DNA of 64,000 nt, taken from contig NZ_CP109442.1 in assembly GCF_036227205.1 (NCBI RefSeq), positions 9,052,001 through 9,116,000 on the forward strand, read 5' to 3'. Positions 37,399 through 48,388 of the stretch are shown here, in pieces (the stretch's first letter is position 1; every line of letters begins with the position of its first letter). The stretch is from Amycolatopsis sp. NBC_01480 (GTDB lineage Bacteria; Actinomycetota; Actinomycetes; Mycobacteriales; Pseudonocardiaceae). Below the pieces are notes generated by a model that was not told the origin of the DNA, ran no database searches, and saw nothing but the letters and a program-made list of their open reading frames with translations. A program made the translations under genes and the position numbers.

Positions 37399-37416
37399 TT
37401 AAGCAAACGGTTAATC
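37399..37416. promoter_or_regulatory. Shared cox motif, site 1
   Basis: On the minus strand this reads GATTAACCGTTTGCTTAA, with TTAA at both ends of an AT-rich core in a GC-rich setting. It matches 47456-47473 at 17 of 18 positions. It lies 43 bp upstream of the LysR start and 40 bp upstream of the 82-residue gene before coxD. Confidence 0.6.
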
Positions 37417-37456
37417 CAGCGATGACCGGGCCCCGCGGCGGGCCTACCGTCGCGCC

Positions 37457-37705
37457 ATGGACGACGACGCACGGCAGGTCCTGCGCGAGCTCTGGAGCGC
37501 CCGGGGCCGGCGCAGCGAAGACCTCGAAGCGGCTTGCGGCCCCCAGCGGACCTGCAAGAACATGTCCGCGGTCGGCTTCGACGGGCTGGCCGAGGGCGGC
37601 GACCTGCGGGACGCCTGGAAGACGCAGCTCGCCAAGGAGGGCAAGCTCAAGCCCGGCACCGGCACCGTCCGCGACCTGGTGCTCGGCGCGGACGAGAAGG
37701 CGTAG
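37457..37705 (+). CDS. Small cytoplasmic protein preceding coxD
   Basis: 82 residues, MDDDARQVLRELWSARGRRSEDLEAACGPQRTCKNMSAVGF..., helical and charged, with two Cys (CGPQRTC). No transmembrane segment or known domain is recognised. It lies 9 bp before coxD in the same orientation and directly after the shared cox motif, so it is the first gene of the coxDE operon. A regulatory or maturation role is a guess. Confidence 0.55.
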   Translation: MDDDARQVLRELWSARGRRSEDLEAACGPQRTCKNMSAVGFDGLAEGGDLRDAWKTQLAKEGKLKPGTGTVRDLVLGADEKA

Positions 37706-37714
37706 CGCGCGGGG

Positions 37715-38590
37715 ATGGACTACCCGGACACCGTCGCCGGCCTCACCGGCTCGCTGCGCGACGGCGGCTACCTCGCCGACCGCGGCCTCGCCACCGCGCT
37801 GCTCGTCGCGCTCTCGCTGCACCGCCCGATCCTGCTGGAGGGCGAGGTCGGCGTCGGCAAGACCGAGGTGGCGAAAACGATCGCGGCGGTGTTCGAACGA
37901 CGGCTGATCCGGCTCCAGTGCTACGAGGGCATCGACACCGCGCAGGCGCTCTACGAATGGGATTACGCCCGTCAGCTGCTGCAGATCCGCGCGCTGCAGG
38001 ACCGCGAGGCCGCCGCGGACGAGGTGGTGGAGCAGCTGTTCGGGCCCAAGTTCCTGCTCGAACGGCCGCTGCTGGCCGCCGTCCGCGCCGGCGACCGCGC
38101 GGTGCTGCTGGTCGACGAGATCGACCGCGCCGACGACGAGTTCGAGGCCTTCCTGCTGGAGCTGCTGTCGGACTTCCAGGTGACCGTGCCCGAGGTCGGC
38201 ACCATCGTCGCGCCGAGCCCGCCGCTGGTGGTGCTCACCTCGAACCGCACGCGGGAGCTGCACGACGCGCTCAAGCGCCGCTGCCTCTACCACTGGCTCG
38301 GCTACCCGCCCGCCGAGCGCGAGGTGGAGATCGTGCTGGTGCGCGAGCCCGGGGTGTCCGCGGCGCTGGCGCGCAAGGTGGTCGCCGCCGTGCAGCGGCT
38401 GCGCGAGCTGGACCTGGCCAAGCCGCCCGGGGTGGCCGAGACCATCGACTGGGCCCGCATGCTCCGGTTCCTCGGCGAGGACGAGCTGGACGAGCGCTCC
38501 GCCGCCGACACCCTCGGCGCCGTGGTGAAGGACCGCGACGACCTCGACGTGGTGCGCGAGCACCTCGCGGAAGTCACCTCCGGTGCCTGA
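37715..38590 (+). CDS. coxD: CoxD-type MoxR AAA+ ATPase
   Basis: 291 residues with Walker A GEVGVGKT (near residue 43), Walker B VLLVDEIDRAD, sensor 1 VVLTSNRTREL and arginine-rich ALKRRCLYHWLGYPP. MoxR ATPases work with VWA proteins to insert metals; CoxD is needed to build the Cu-S-Mo centre of form I CO dehydrogenase. Its stop overlaps the start of the VWA gene by 8 bases, so the two are coupled. Confidence 0.9.
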   Translation: MDYPDTVAGLTGSLRDGGYLADRGLATALLVALSLHRPILLEGEVGVGKTEVAKTIAAVFERRLIRLQCYEGIDTAQALYEWDYARQLLQIRALQDREAAADEVVEQLFGPKFLLERPLLAAVRAGDRAVLLVDEIDRADDEFEAFLLELLSDFQVTVPEVGTIVAPSPPLVVLTSNRTRELHDALKRRCLYHWLGYPPAEREVEIVLVREPGVSAALARKVVAAVQRLRELDLAKPPGVAETIDWARMLRFLGEDELDERSAADTLGAVVKDRDDLDVVREHLAEVTSGA

Positions 38591-39698
38591 GCGGGCCGCG
38601 CTGGTGCGGGTGCTCGTCGGCTTCGCCCGCGAGCTGCGGGAAGCCGGGCTGCCCGTCGGCTCCGGTGACGCGCTCACGTACTGCCGCGCGATGACCGCAC
38701 TCGACCCGGCCGACCTGCTCGACCTCTACTGGGCCGGGCACAGCGCGCTGCTCAAACGGCACGAAGACGGGCCGCGGTACGACGAGGTGTTCCGCCGCTA
38801 CTTCCTGGACGCCGAAGGCCCCGTGGCCGAGTTGCTGCAGCTCACCGCCGAGGCAGCGGACGACGCGACCCTCGCGTTGCCGGAGCCCGAGCGCACCGGC
38901 GATGAGCGGGAGACCGACACGCTGCTCGGGCTGGCCGCGTCCGATGTGGACACGTTGAAGCACAAGGCTTTCGGCGCCTGCACCGACGAAGAGCTGGCGG
39001 CGATCCGACGGATGATGGCGCGGATCCGGCTGACCCCACCGCGCCGTCGCACCCGACGCACGCGCCCCGCCCGCTCCGGCCGGGCACCGGATCTCCGACG
39101 GACCGTCCGCGATTCCCTGCGCAGCTTCGGCGAGCCCGGCGAGCTGCGCTGGCGGCAGCGCCGGACGCGGCTGCGCCCGTTGATCCTCATCCTCGACATC
39201 TCCGGTTCGATGGCCGACTATTCGCGCAATCTGCTGCAGTTCGCCTACTCCGCGCGTCACGCCGCGGCGAAGGTCGAGGTGTTCTGCTTCGGCACGCGAC
39301 TGAGCCGGATCACCGACCGGCTGCGGACGCGTGACGTCGACGAGGCGCTGGCGCGCGCGGCCGAGGCGGTCGTCGATTGGGAGGGCGGGACGCGGATCGG
39401 GGCGTCGCTGGACGAGTTCGTCCGCACCTGGGGACGGCGCGGGCTGTGCCGCGGCGGCGTGGTGGTGATCTGCTCCGACGGGCTGGACCGCGGTGACCCG
39501 GACGTGCTGGCGAACGCGATGGCCCGGCTCTCCCGGCTGAGCCACCGTCTCGTGTGGACGAACCCGCACCGCGGCGCCGGCACGCTCGGCCTGATGATCG
39601 CCGCGCCGCACGTGGACCTACTGGTGTCGGGGCACGACCTGCACAGTCTGGAAGAGCTGGCGGCACTGCTGCCGGGGCTCGGTCAGGAGCAGCGGTGA
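38583..39698 (+). CDS. coxE: CoxE-type von Willebrand factor A protein
   Basis: 371 residues starting at GTG 38583. The C-terminal half is a VWA domain with the MIDAS motif DISGSMADYS, then GGTRIGASLDEF and SDGLDRGD. The N-terminal half is helical with a basic middle (TPPRRRTRRTRPARSGRA). It is the partner of the MoxR ATPase (CoxE with CoxD) in maturation of the CO dehydrogenase active site. The following gene overlaps its stop (GTGA). Confidence 0.9.
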   Translation: MPERAALVRVLVGFARELREAGLPVGSGDALTYCRAMTALDPADLLDLYWAGHSALLKRHEDGPRYDEVFRRYFLDAEGPVAELLQLTAEAADDATLALPEPERTGDERETDTLLGLAASDVDTLKHKAFGACTDEELAAIRRMMARIRLTPPRRRTRRTRPARSGRAPDLRRTVRDSLRSFGEPGELRWRQRRTRLRPLILILDISGSMADYSRNLLQFAYSARHAAAKVEVFCFGTRLSRITDRLRTRDVDEALARAAEAVVDWEGGTRIGASLDEFVRTWGRRGLCRGGVVVICSDGLDRGDPDVLANAMARLSRLSHRLVWTNPHRGAGTLGLMIAAPHVDLLVSGHDLHSLEELAALLPGLGQEQR

Positions 39699-39964
39699 CA
39701 CGGTGGAGTGTGGGCCTCGAGGCGGACGGCGACCGCGTGTTCACCCGCGAGGAGATCGTGGAGCTGGCCGACGCGGTCGCGCCCGCGGGCGGCATCGCGA
39801 GCGGGATCGGCACCAGCCGTTACGGCGCGCGGCTGCTGGTCGAGGCGCCGGACCGGGAGCGGGCCGTCGCGCTGGCGACCGCGGAGTTCCGCCGCGCCGC
39901 CGCGGCCGCCGGGCTGCCGCCAGGCCCGGTCGGCCGGGTGGAGGCCGTCGGCGAGGACGAGTGA
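39695..39964 (+). CDS. Small hypothetical protein of the coxDE operon
   Basis: 89 residues from GTG 39695, overlapping coxE. The sequence (RWSVGLEADGDRVFTREEIVELADAVAPAGGIASGIGTSRYGARLLVEAPDRERAVALATAEFRRAAAAAGLP) looks like a compact alpha/beta protein of ACT- or ferredoxin-like fold, alternating strands and helices. I do not recognise a family. Coupling to coxE on one side and to the next gene on the other (GTGA again) supports expression. Confidence 0.6.
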   Translation: MTRWSVGLEADGDRVFTREEIVELADAVAPAGGIASGIGTSRYGARLLVEAPDRERAVALATAEFRRAAAAAGLPPGPVGRVEAVGEDE

Positions 39965-40350
39965 TCCGCCTCGGCCCGGCCGCCGGCTACCCGTTCGACG
40001 GCCCCCGCCTCCTCGGCGGCTGGACCCCGCCGCCGGTCGCCGCGGTGTATGCCGTGCTGTACAAACCGGACCCCGAGACCCGGCCCGAGCGGTACGCCGT
40101 GATCTACGTCGATCAGGCCGAAGACCTTACGCGCGAGCACTTCCCGTTCCGCCACCCACGCGCCGCCTGCTGGATCGCCCGCGCCGGCTCGCGCTGGAAG
40201 GTGCACATCTGCACCTACCAGGTCCCGGGCGGCCTGCCCGCGCACCGCGAGCAGATCGTCCGCGAGCTGACGGCGGTCTACCGTCCGCGCTGCAATGCCG
40301 AGCAGTTCGAGCCCAGCTGGCACGAGAACTGGATCGGGCACAGCCGTTGA
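39961..40350 (+). CDS. Hypothetical protein of the coxDE operon
   Basis: 129 residues from GTG 39961, overlapping the previous stop. It contains FDGPRLLGGWTPPPVAAVYAVLYKPDPETRPERYAVIYVDQAEDL and KVHICTYQVPGGLPAHREQIVRELTAVYRPRCNAEQFEPSWHENW, reminiscent of GIY-YIG-like small proteins (AVYAVLYK) but without a clear catalytic set. No signal peptide. It is last in the operon; a palindromic element (copy 3) follows. Function unknown. Confidence 0.65.
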   Translation: MIRLGPAAGYPFDGPRLLGGWTPPPVAAVYAVLYKPDPETRPERYAVIYVDQAEDLTREHFPFRHPRAACWIARAGSRWKVHICTYQVPGGLPAHREQIVRELTAVYRPRCNAEQFEPSWHENWIGHSR

Positions 40351-40367
40351 TCCTCCTGGCCCAAGGA

Positions 40368-40413
40368 CTCGTGAGTGTTGAAGACGGTTAGAACCGGCGC
40401 AAACACTCACGAG
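40368..40413. repeat. 46-bp palindromic intergenic element, copy 3 (core inverted)
   Basis: Arms CTCGTGAGTGTT and AACACTCACGAG (perfectly complementary) enclose GACGGTTAGAACCGGC, the exact reverse complement of the core in copies 1 and 2. It lies between the convergent coxDE operon and the small membrane gene cluster. Confidence 0.85.
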
Positions 40414-40430
40414 TCCTTCCACCCGGGCCC

Positions 40431-40790
40431 TCAGCGGGGCGCGAACCCCACCGCGTCGTGAAGCCGGGACCGCCGCGTCCCCGAGGCAGGCCGGGCCGGT
40501 GGACGCGCCTCCGTCGGCGGAGCGTAGGTCGCGCCGACCACGATCTCTTCCGCCATCCCGTAAAGCAGCGGCAGCGCTCCCGCGACCACCCCGCCAGTGC
40601 GGTTGATGTGCGAGACACCCGGCACGATCGCCGCAGCGTGGACATTGATGCGGCGGACCGTTTCCGCGCAGTCCTCCAGATTCGCCGCAACCCGGGCGAG
40701 CAGCGTGCCCACCCAGAACAGGTACACCGCCAGCCCGGCGATCAGCAGCACGATGTCGGCCACGGTCAGGACGACCAGCGTGGTGGTCAT
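40431..40790 (-). CDS. Cox-linked small membrane protein 5
   Basis: 119 residues. One N-terminal helix (LVVLTVADIVLLIAGLAVYLFWVGTLLARV) then a soluble part with LEDCAETVRRINVHAAAIVPGVSHINRTGGVVAGALPLLYGMAEEIVVGA and a Pro-rich basic tail. The start overlaps the stop of the gene before it (ATGA). It is the last of five consecutive small membrane protein genes downstream of coxG. I do not recognise the family; a membrane anchor or scaffold for CO dehydrogenase is possible. Confidence 0.65.
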   Translation of the reverse strand: MTTTLVVLTVADIVLLIAGLAVYLFWVGTLLARVAANLEDCAETVRRINVHAAAIVPGVSHINRTGGVVAGALPLLYGMAEEIVVGATYAPPTEARPPARPASGTRRSRLHDAVGFAPR

Positions 40791-41062
40791 GACTTCACCT
40801 TTCCGAGCACCCGGCCGAGGAACAGGTGGTGCTGCAGGCCTTCGGCGAGGACGGCGTCGACGCGGGCGGCCGTCTCCGGGATCAGCGTGGTGTGCTGGGT
40901 GTTCTCCGCGGCGCCGTGCAGGGTGTCGCGAATGCCCGCCACGCGGCGGTCGATGATCTTCACAAAATAGATCAGCAGGCTCAGCAGCGCGGCGACCGCC
41001 AGCACCACCACGAAACCGGCGATGATCGCGACCCACCACAGGGTCTGGTCCGTCGAGGACAT
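40787..41062 (-). CDS. Cox-linked small membrane protein 4
   Basis: 91 residues: helix WWVAIIAGFVVVLAVAALLSLLIYFVKII followed by DRRVAGIRDTLHGAAENTQHTTLIPETAARVDAVLAEGLQHHLFLGRVLGKV, an amphipathic cytoplasmic segment. It has the same plan as its neighbours: N-terminal helix, then an Arg-containing amphipathic stretch. Coupled to gene 5 by ATGA and only 2 bp from gene 3. Function unknown. Confidence 0.65.
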   Translation of the reverse strand: MSSTDQTLWWVAIIAGFVVVLAVAALLSLLIYFVKIIDRRVAGIRDTLHGAAENTQHTTLIPETAARVDAVLAEGLQHHLFLGRVLGKVKS

Positions 41063-41064
41063 GG

Positions 41065-41307
41065 CTAGCCTCCCAACCGCACGCGGCCGCGCCGCAGCCC
41101 GGCCACGATCACCTCGGCGTGGTCGATGGTGGTGCGCAGCCCGGTCAGCGCGGCGGTGTTCGCCTCGGCCGCCTTGAGCTGCTCGTCGATCAGCGGGGCC
41201 GCGCGGCCGATCGAGCGGACCAGCGCCAGGATCGGCACCACCAGCGCGACGACGGCCAGCACGACCACGACCCCGATCGCGAACCCGACGATCCAGCCCG
41301 CCGTCAT
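41065..41307 (-). CDS. Cox-linked small membrane protein 3
   Basis: 80 residues: helix WIVGFAIGVVVVLAVVALVVPILALV, then RSIGRAAPLIDEQLKAAEANTAALTGLRTTIDHAEVIVAGLRRGR, a predicted coiled amphipathic helix. Its ATG follows 34 bp after the stop of gene 2. No known domain; the layout matches the other four proteins of the set. Confidence 0.65.
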   Translation of the reverse strand: MTAGWIVGFAIGVVVVLAVVALVVPILALVRSIGRAAPLIDEQLKAAEANTAALTGLRTTIDHAEVIVAGLRRGRVRLGG

Positions 41308-41341
41308 GGCGCGCTCCTCTCCCGAAAACTGTCCATTGTGG

Positions 41342-41569
41342 TCACACCGTCTCGCAGAAGTCGCGCACCGGCTTGAGGCTCGCGTTCACCGAGGCGAGGG
41401 CGGCGGGCACCGGCGCGGTGCGCTCCGCGACCAGCGTGACCCCGCCCAGCACCGAGCCGAGCGTCCGCCGGACGTGGCGCAGGTGCAGGATGACGCGCAG
41501 CAGCCCGACGGCGGCGAACAGGATGATCAGCGCGGCCACGGCGAGCGTGGCCCAGGCGGCAGCAGGCAT
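41342..41569 (-). CDS. Cox-linked small membrane protein 2
   Basis: 75 residues: helix ATLAVAALIILFAAVGLLRVIL, then HLRHVRRTLGSVLGGVTLVAERTAPVPAALASVNASLKPVRDFCETV. The segment APVPAALASVNASLKPV resembles EPVPAALARTGRTIDEV in protein 1, so the two appear to be distant paralogues. Function unknown. Confidence 0.65.
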   Translation of the reverse strand: MPAAAWATLAVAALIILFAAVGLLRVILHLRHVRRTLGSVLGGVTLVAERTAPVPAALASVNASLKPVRDFCETV

Positions 41570-41582
41570 AGCGGGATTCCTT

Positions 41583-41837
41583 TCAGCCCAGGAGTTTCGC
41601 GACGCTGCCGGCGTACCGGGTCGCGCCGGCGGCCACTTCGTCGATGGTGCGGCCGGTGCGGGCGAGCGCCGCGGGCACCGGTTCCAGCCGCCCGGCGAGC
41701 TCACCACCGCCCGCGAGGATGTCGTCGGCCGCGGCGCGGATCCGCTCCACCGCGGCCAGGACCCGGTTGAGCAGGGCGATCACGACGGGCAGCACGACGA
41801 GCAGCAGCACGGCGTTGCCGATCCACCACAGGACCAT
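41583..41837 (-). CDS. Cox-linked small membrane protein 1
   Basis: 84 residues: helix MVLWWIGNAVLLLVVLPVVIALLNRVL, then AAVERIRAAADDILAGGGELAGRLEPVPAALARTGRTIDEVAAGATRYAGSVAKLLG. It is the first small membrane gene after coxG (10 bp), so part of the same operon. The soluble part is amphipathic and Ala-rich, like the others. Confidence 0.65.
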   Translation of the reverse strand: MVLWWIGNAVLLLVVLPVVIALLNRVLAAVERIRAAADDILAGGGELAGRLEPVPAALARTGRTIDEVAAGATRYAGSVAKLLG

Positions 41838-41847
41838 GGTCGCCTCC

Positions 41848-42429
41848 TCAGGCCGGGGTACTCGGGTAGGGCAGGAAGAACCGGCGGAACACGCGTCTGA
41901 GCGCCATCAGCGCCGCCTGCAGCCCGATCCGGAACCCGCGGGCCGGGGCCGCGTGCCGGGCCGCCGGGTCCTCGCCGCGCTCGGCGCGCGCGATGCCGTC
42001 CTGCAGGTTCACCGCGAAGTCACGCATCAGCACCGAGGTGACGTCGGCGATCATGCCGCGGCCGTACTGCGCCGCGGCGCCGGAGATCTGCAGGTCCTGG
42101 TCGACGTCCACGCGTGTGCCGCTGCCGGAGCGGACCAGGGTCGCGGTGATGGTCATGCTCGCCTCGCCGCGGCCCTTCTCCTCCGAGCCGGCGGCGTCGA
42201 CGACGATCCGCTGGGCCGCGTCGTCGCGCTCGGTGATCGTGGCCGTGCCGCCGAACCGCAGCGACACCGGCCCCATCCGCACGCTGACGCGGCCCTTGTA
42301 CCGCTCGTCACCGAGGTCTTCGGTCAGCTCCGCGCCGGGCAGGCAGGCCGCGACCCGCGGCACGTCGTCGAAGAACCGCCACACCTTGTCCACCGGCTGC
42401 GCGACCTCGAACTGGTTCCGGATCAGCAT
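41848..42429 (-). CDS. coxG: CoxG-like SRPBCC protein
   Basis: 193 residues. The SRPBCC (Bet v 1-like) domain IRNQFEVAQPVDKVWRFFDDVPRVAACLPGAELTEDLGDERYKGRVSVRMGPVSLRFGGTATI is the CoxG/CO dehydrogenase subunit G signature; a basic C-terminal tail (MALRRVFRRFFLPYP) could bind the membrane. CoxG binds CO dehydrogenase to the cytoplasmic membrane and may deliver quinone. Its start overlaps the end of the XdhC gene by 7 bases. Confidence 0.9.
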   Translation of the reverse strand: MLIRNQFEVAQPVDKVWRFFDDVPRVAACLPGAELTEDLGDERYKGRVSVRMGPVSLRFGGTATITERDDAAQRIVVDAAGSEEKGRGEASMTITATLVRSGSGTRVDVDQDLQISGAAAQYGRGMIADVTSVLMRDFAVNLQDGIARAERGEDPAARHAAPARGFRIGLQAALMALRRVFRRFFLPYPSTPA

Positions 42430-43343
42430 CGGGTCTCCTTCTTCGCGTAAACGGCCGGGTCGCGCTGGAACTCGGCGCGGCAGCCGGAGCAGCAGAAGCT
42501 GTACTCGGCGCCCTCGTACTCGACCGGGTCCGCCGCGGGCACGGTCATGCCGCACACCGGGTCCACGGCCTCGGGCAACTCGGTGACAACGGCCACCGGC
42601 GCCGAACGAGCGGCCCGGGCCCGCACCAGCTCGGCCAGGATCGCGACGGCGATCTCCCGGTGCGACACGCGGCCCAGGTCCAGCCCGGCCGGCACCTGCA
42701 CGCGGGCCAGGTCCTCGGCGGGCACACCGCGGTCGGCCAGGTAGCCGAGCACCGCCTGGCCACGGCGGAGCGAGGCGACCAGGCCGAGGTACGCGGGCCG
42801 GGCGGCCAACGCGCGCTCCATCGACTCTTCGTCGTTGTGCCCCTGCGTCGCGATGACCACAAAGGACTGTGCGGTCACGCCCGTGAACTCGGGATTCTCC
42901 AGCCGCTCGGCGCGCCAGCCCAGCGTCGCCGCCAGCTCGACGAGCGTGGTGGCCATCGGCGAACGCCCGACCACCACCAGGTGCGGCGCGGGCTCCACTG
43001 GCTCGATGTACACCTCCAGCGCCCCTTCGCTCTGGCACGAGATCGGCACCACGGTCATGCCGTCCGGCACCGCGGCGCCGAACTGGTCCGGGGTGCCGAG
43101 CAGCAGCAGCCGCGGCGTGCCCTCGGCGAGCGCCTGGCGGGCCTCGCGGACCACCGTCGGCTCGGCGCAGGCCCCGCCGATCCAGCCGCGCAGCTCGCCG
43201 GAGGCGGTGATGATCGCGCGGCAGCCTTCCTTGCCCGACGACGGTCCCTGCCGCCACACCACCGTGGCCAGCGCGAACGCCTCACCGCGGCGGGCCAGCT
43301 CCCCCGCCTGCTCCAGCACGCCCCAGCCGTCCGGCTCCGCCAT
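42423..43343 (-). CDS. XdhC/CoxF-like molybdenum-cofactor maturation protein fused to a YHS domain
   Basis: 306 residues. An N-terminal XdhC/CoxI-type domain (GEAFALATVVWRQGPSSGKEGCRAIITASGELRGWIGGACAEPTVVREA) and Rossmann-like C-domain (HLVVVGRSPMATTLVELAATLGW, VVIATQGHNDEESMERAL) would protect and insert the Mo cofactor and sulfurate it. The last 45 residues add a YHS domain (DPVCGMTVPAADPVEYEGAEYSFCCSGCRAEF) with Cys pairs suited to bind Cu or another soft metal. ATG 43343 was preferred to the GTG at 43352 because of the GAGGTGAG site. It directly follows coxL. Confidence 0.88.
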   Translation of the reverse strand: MAEPDGWGVLEQAGELARRGEAFALATVVWRQGPSSGKEGCRAIITASGELRGWIGGACAEPTVVREARQALAEGTPRLLLLGTPDQFGAAVPDGMTVVPISCQSEGALEVYIEPVEPAPHLVVVGRSPMATTLVELAATLGWRAERLENPEFTGVTAQSFVVIATQGHNDEESMERALAARPAYLGLVASLRRGQAVLGYLADRGVPAEDLARVQVPAGLDLGRVSHREIAVAILAELVRARAARSAPVAVVTELPEAVDPVCGMTVPAADPVEYEGAEYSFCCSGCRAEFQRDPAVYAKKETRC

Positions 43344-43353
43344 GCCGCTCACC

Positions 43354-45741
<2,388 letters not shown>

Positions 45742-45751
45742 GTCGATCCTC

Positions 45752-46270
<519 letters not shown>

Positions 46271-46271
46271 C

Positions 46272-47138
46272 TCACGCCGCCCTCTCCTTGGTGCGGCCCA
46301 GCGCGCGCACCACGAAGGTGCGCACCATGTGCCGTTTGAATTCGGCCGTGCCGCGGTGATCGGACTTCGGGCGCGCGGCTTGGGCAGCCAGCTCCGCCGC
46401 GTGCTCCACGGACTCCTCCGTGAGCGGCCCGCCGACCAGTGCGTGCCCGGCTTCGACGGCCTCGATGGTCGCGCCGCCCACTCCGGTGAGCGCGATGCCG
46501 GCCCGGGTCACCGTCTCCCCGGTGGTCTCGATCGCGACCGCGACGCCAACCGTGGCGAAGTCCCCGACCCGGCGTTCCAGCTTCAGGTAACCGCCGCCGG
46601 GAATGCCGCGGGGCGCGGGAATCACGGCCTCCACGGCGATCTCGTCCGGCGCCAGCGCGTTCTGGAACGGCCCGGTCACGAACTCGCGGGCCGGGATCGT
46701 CCGCCGTCCGCCCGGGCCGGCCGCGACGACCGAGCCGCCGAGCGCCAGCACCACCGCGGCCCAGTCGCCCTGCGGGTCGGCGTGGCACAGCGAGCCGACC
46801 AGGGTGCCGCGGTTGCGCACGATCGGGTCGGCGATCAGCGGCGCGGCCGCGGCCATCGTCGGCTGGGTGCTCTTGAGCAGCGCCGAGCGCTCGAGGTCGG
46901 CGTGCCGGCACAGCGCGCCGACGTGCAGCGCACCCGAGGCGTCCAGCTCGTGGTGTGCCAGGCCCGGCAGGTTGTTGATGTCCACCAGCAATGCGGGCGC
47001 GGCGAAGCGGAGTTTCATCAACGGCACCAGGCTCTGCCCGCCGGCCAGTACCTTGGCCTCGTCGCCGTGCTGGTGCAGCAGGTCGAGCGCCTCCGCCAGC
47101 GAGCGGGGCGCTTCGTAACGGAACCGGGACGGGTACAC
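46272..47138 (-). CDS. coxM: CO dehydrogenase medium (FAD) subunit, copy 1
   Basis: 288 residues from GTG 47138. FAD-binding motifs of the CoxM/XdhB family are [13 protein letters not shown] (residues about 32-44) and [21 protein letters not shown]; the C-terminal domain ends in [14 protein letters not shown]. It passes electrons from CoxS to the membrane quinone pool. Same length as the copy 2 protein and first of the M-S-L block. Confidence 0.93.
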   Translation of the reverse strand: MYPSRFRYEAPRSLAEALDLLHQHGDEAKVLAGGQSLVPLMKLRFAAPALLVDINNLPGLAHHELDASGALHVGALCRHADLERSALLKSTQPTMAAAAPLIADPIVRNRGTLVGSLCHADPQGDWAAVVLALGGSVVAAGPGGRRTIPAREFVTGPFQNALAPDEIAVEAVIPAPRGIPGGGYLKLERRVGDFATVGVAVAIETTGETVTRAGIALTGVGGATIEAVEAGHALVGGPLTEESVEHAAELAAQAARPKSDHRGTAEFKRHMVRTFVVRALGRTKERAA

Positions 47139-47147
47139 GCGGGCCCC

Positions 47148-47384
47148 TCAGTCTCGATCGGGCGGTTCGGGCACGGCGGTGGGGAGGGTGTCCTCCTCCG
47201 GCTCCGGGCGCGGGCGCTGGTGCGGGGGCCACGGCCCGGCGACCGGGCGGCCCGCCACCTTCAGGAAGTCGACCAGCTCGGGCCAGGCCCACACGGTCGG
47301 GCTCTTGCCCTCTTTCGGGGCGTCCTCGACGAGCTCGTACAGCCGCGGGTTGCCCCGGCTGTGCCCGTCGGACTCGATCCGCAT
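47148..47384 (-). CDS. Small hypothetical protein leading the coxMSL operon 1
   Basis: 78 residues, MRIESDGHSRGNPRLYELVEDAPKEGKSPTVWAWPELVDFLKVAGRPVAG..., with a Pro/Arg/Glu-rich tail. No transmembrane helix. It ends 9 bp before coxM and begins near the shared cox motif, so it is the first gene of the leftward operon. Not recognised; it has a Trp-rich centre (VWAWPELVDF). Possibly a regulatory or assembly factor. Confidence 0.6.
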   Translation of the reverse strand: MRIESDGHSRGNPRLYELVEDAPKEGKSPTVWAWPELVDFLKVAGRPVAGPWPPHQRPRPEPEEDTLPTAVPEPPDRD

Positions 47385-47455
47385 GACGCGCACCCGCTTC
47401 CGCCGTTGGTCAGGTGCGGTGATGCTCCACCCGGGCGAACGCCGGGACAACGCGC

Positions 47456-47473
47456 GATTAACCCTTTGCTTAA
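47456..47473. promoter_or_regulatory. Shared cox motif, site 2 (divergent cox promoter)
   Basis: GATTAACCCTTTGCTTAA in the 133-bp gap between the two divergent cox operons; 17 of 18 bases match site 1 at 37399-37416 on the opposite strand. TTAA boxes at its ends form an interrupted inverted repeat as in LysR-bound sites. It is 44 bp before coxM copy 2. Confidence 0.65.
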
Positions 47474-47517
47474 CCCCGCTATTGCGGGTGGCCGCGGCGG
47501 CGGGGACGATCGCTTTC

Positions 47518-48384
47518 ATGCAGGTGCCGGCGCAGTTCGAGTACGAGCGGGCCTCGAGTGTCGAGCACGCGCTCGCGCTGCTGGCCAAGTACGGCCCGGA
47601 AAGCCGCGTGATCGCGGGCGGGCACAGCCTGATCCCGATGATGAAGCTGCGGCTCGCCCGGCCCGAGGCGCTGATCGACGTCAACGAGCTGGCCGAGCTG
47701 GCCACGATCGAAGCGGCCGGGGGCGAGCTGCGGATCGGCGCGCTGGTGCGGCACGCCGAGCTGCTCGCGTCCGAAGTCGCGGGAGAGCTGTTCCCGATCC
47801 TGCATGACGCGGAGCGGGTGATCGCCGACCCGATCGTGCGCAACCGCGGGACGATCGGCGGCTCGCTGTGCCAGGCCGATCCTTCGGAAGACCTCTCGGC
47901 CGCCTTCACCGCGGTCCGCGCGATCGCCGTGATCCGCGGTGAAGACGGCGAGCGGACGGTGCCGGTGCGCGATTTCTTCGCCGGCCCGTACGACACGGTG
48001 GTCGGCCCGGCCGAGCTGCTCGTGGAGCTGCGGCTGCCGATCCGGCCCGGGCTCGGCAGCGCGTACACGAAGGTCGGCCGGCGCGCGGGTGACTGGGCGG
48101 TGGCCGCGGCCGGCGCCGCGCTCACCCTCGACGGCCCGGACGTCGCCGAGGCCGGGATCGGGCTCACCGCCGTCGGCGCGCCCCGGTTCGTCGCGGCCGA
48201 GGCGGAGGACTTCTTACGCGGCGGCGCCGCGACGCCGGACCGGTTCGAGCAGGCCGGGGTGATCGCCGCCGAGCACTGCTCCCCCGCCGCCGACCAGCGC
48301 GGCCCGGTCGACTACAAACGCCACCTCGTCGCCACGCTGACCGCGCGCGCGCTGCACCTGGCCCAGGCCCGGGCGGAGGGCTGA
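47518..48384 (+). CDS. coxM: CO dehydrogenase medium (FAD) subunit, copy 2
   Basis: 288 residues with AGGHSLIPMMKLR (FAD ribityl/pyrophosphate loop) and [21 protein letters not shown], and a C-terminal domain with YTKVGRRAGDWAVAAAGAALTL. It is the electron exit of the second form I enzyme. It starts the rightward operon; the coxS GTG lies 4 bp beyond its stop. Confidence 0.93.
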   Translation: MQVPAQFEYERASSVEHALALLAKYGPESRVIAGGHSLIPMMKLRLARPEALIDVNELAELATIEAAGGELRIGALVRHAELLASEVAGELFPILHDAERVIADPIVRNRGTIGGSLCQADPSEDLSAAFTAVRAIAVIRGEDGERTVPVRDFFAGPYDTVVGPAELLVELRLPIRPGLGSAYTKVGRRAGDWAVAAAGAALTLDGPDVAEAGIGLTAVGAPRFVAAEAEDFLRGGAATPDRFEQAGVIAAEHCSPAADQRGPVDYKRHLVATLTARALHLAQARAEG

Positions 48385-48388
48385 AGGC

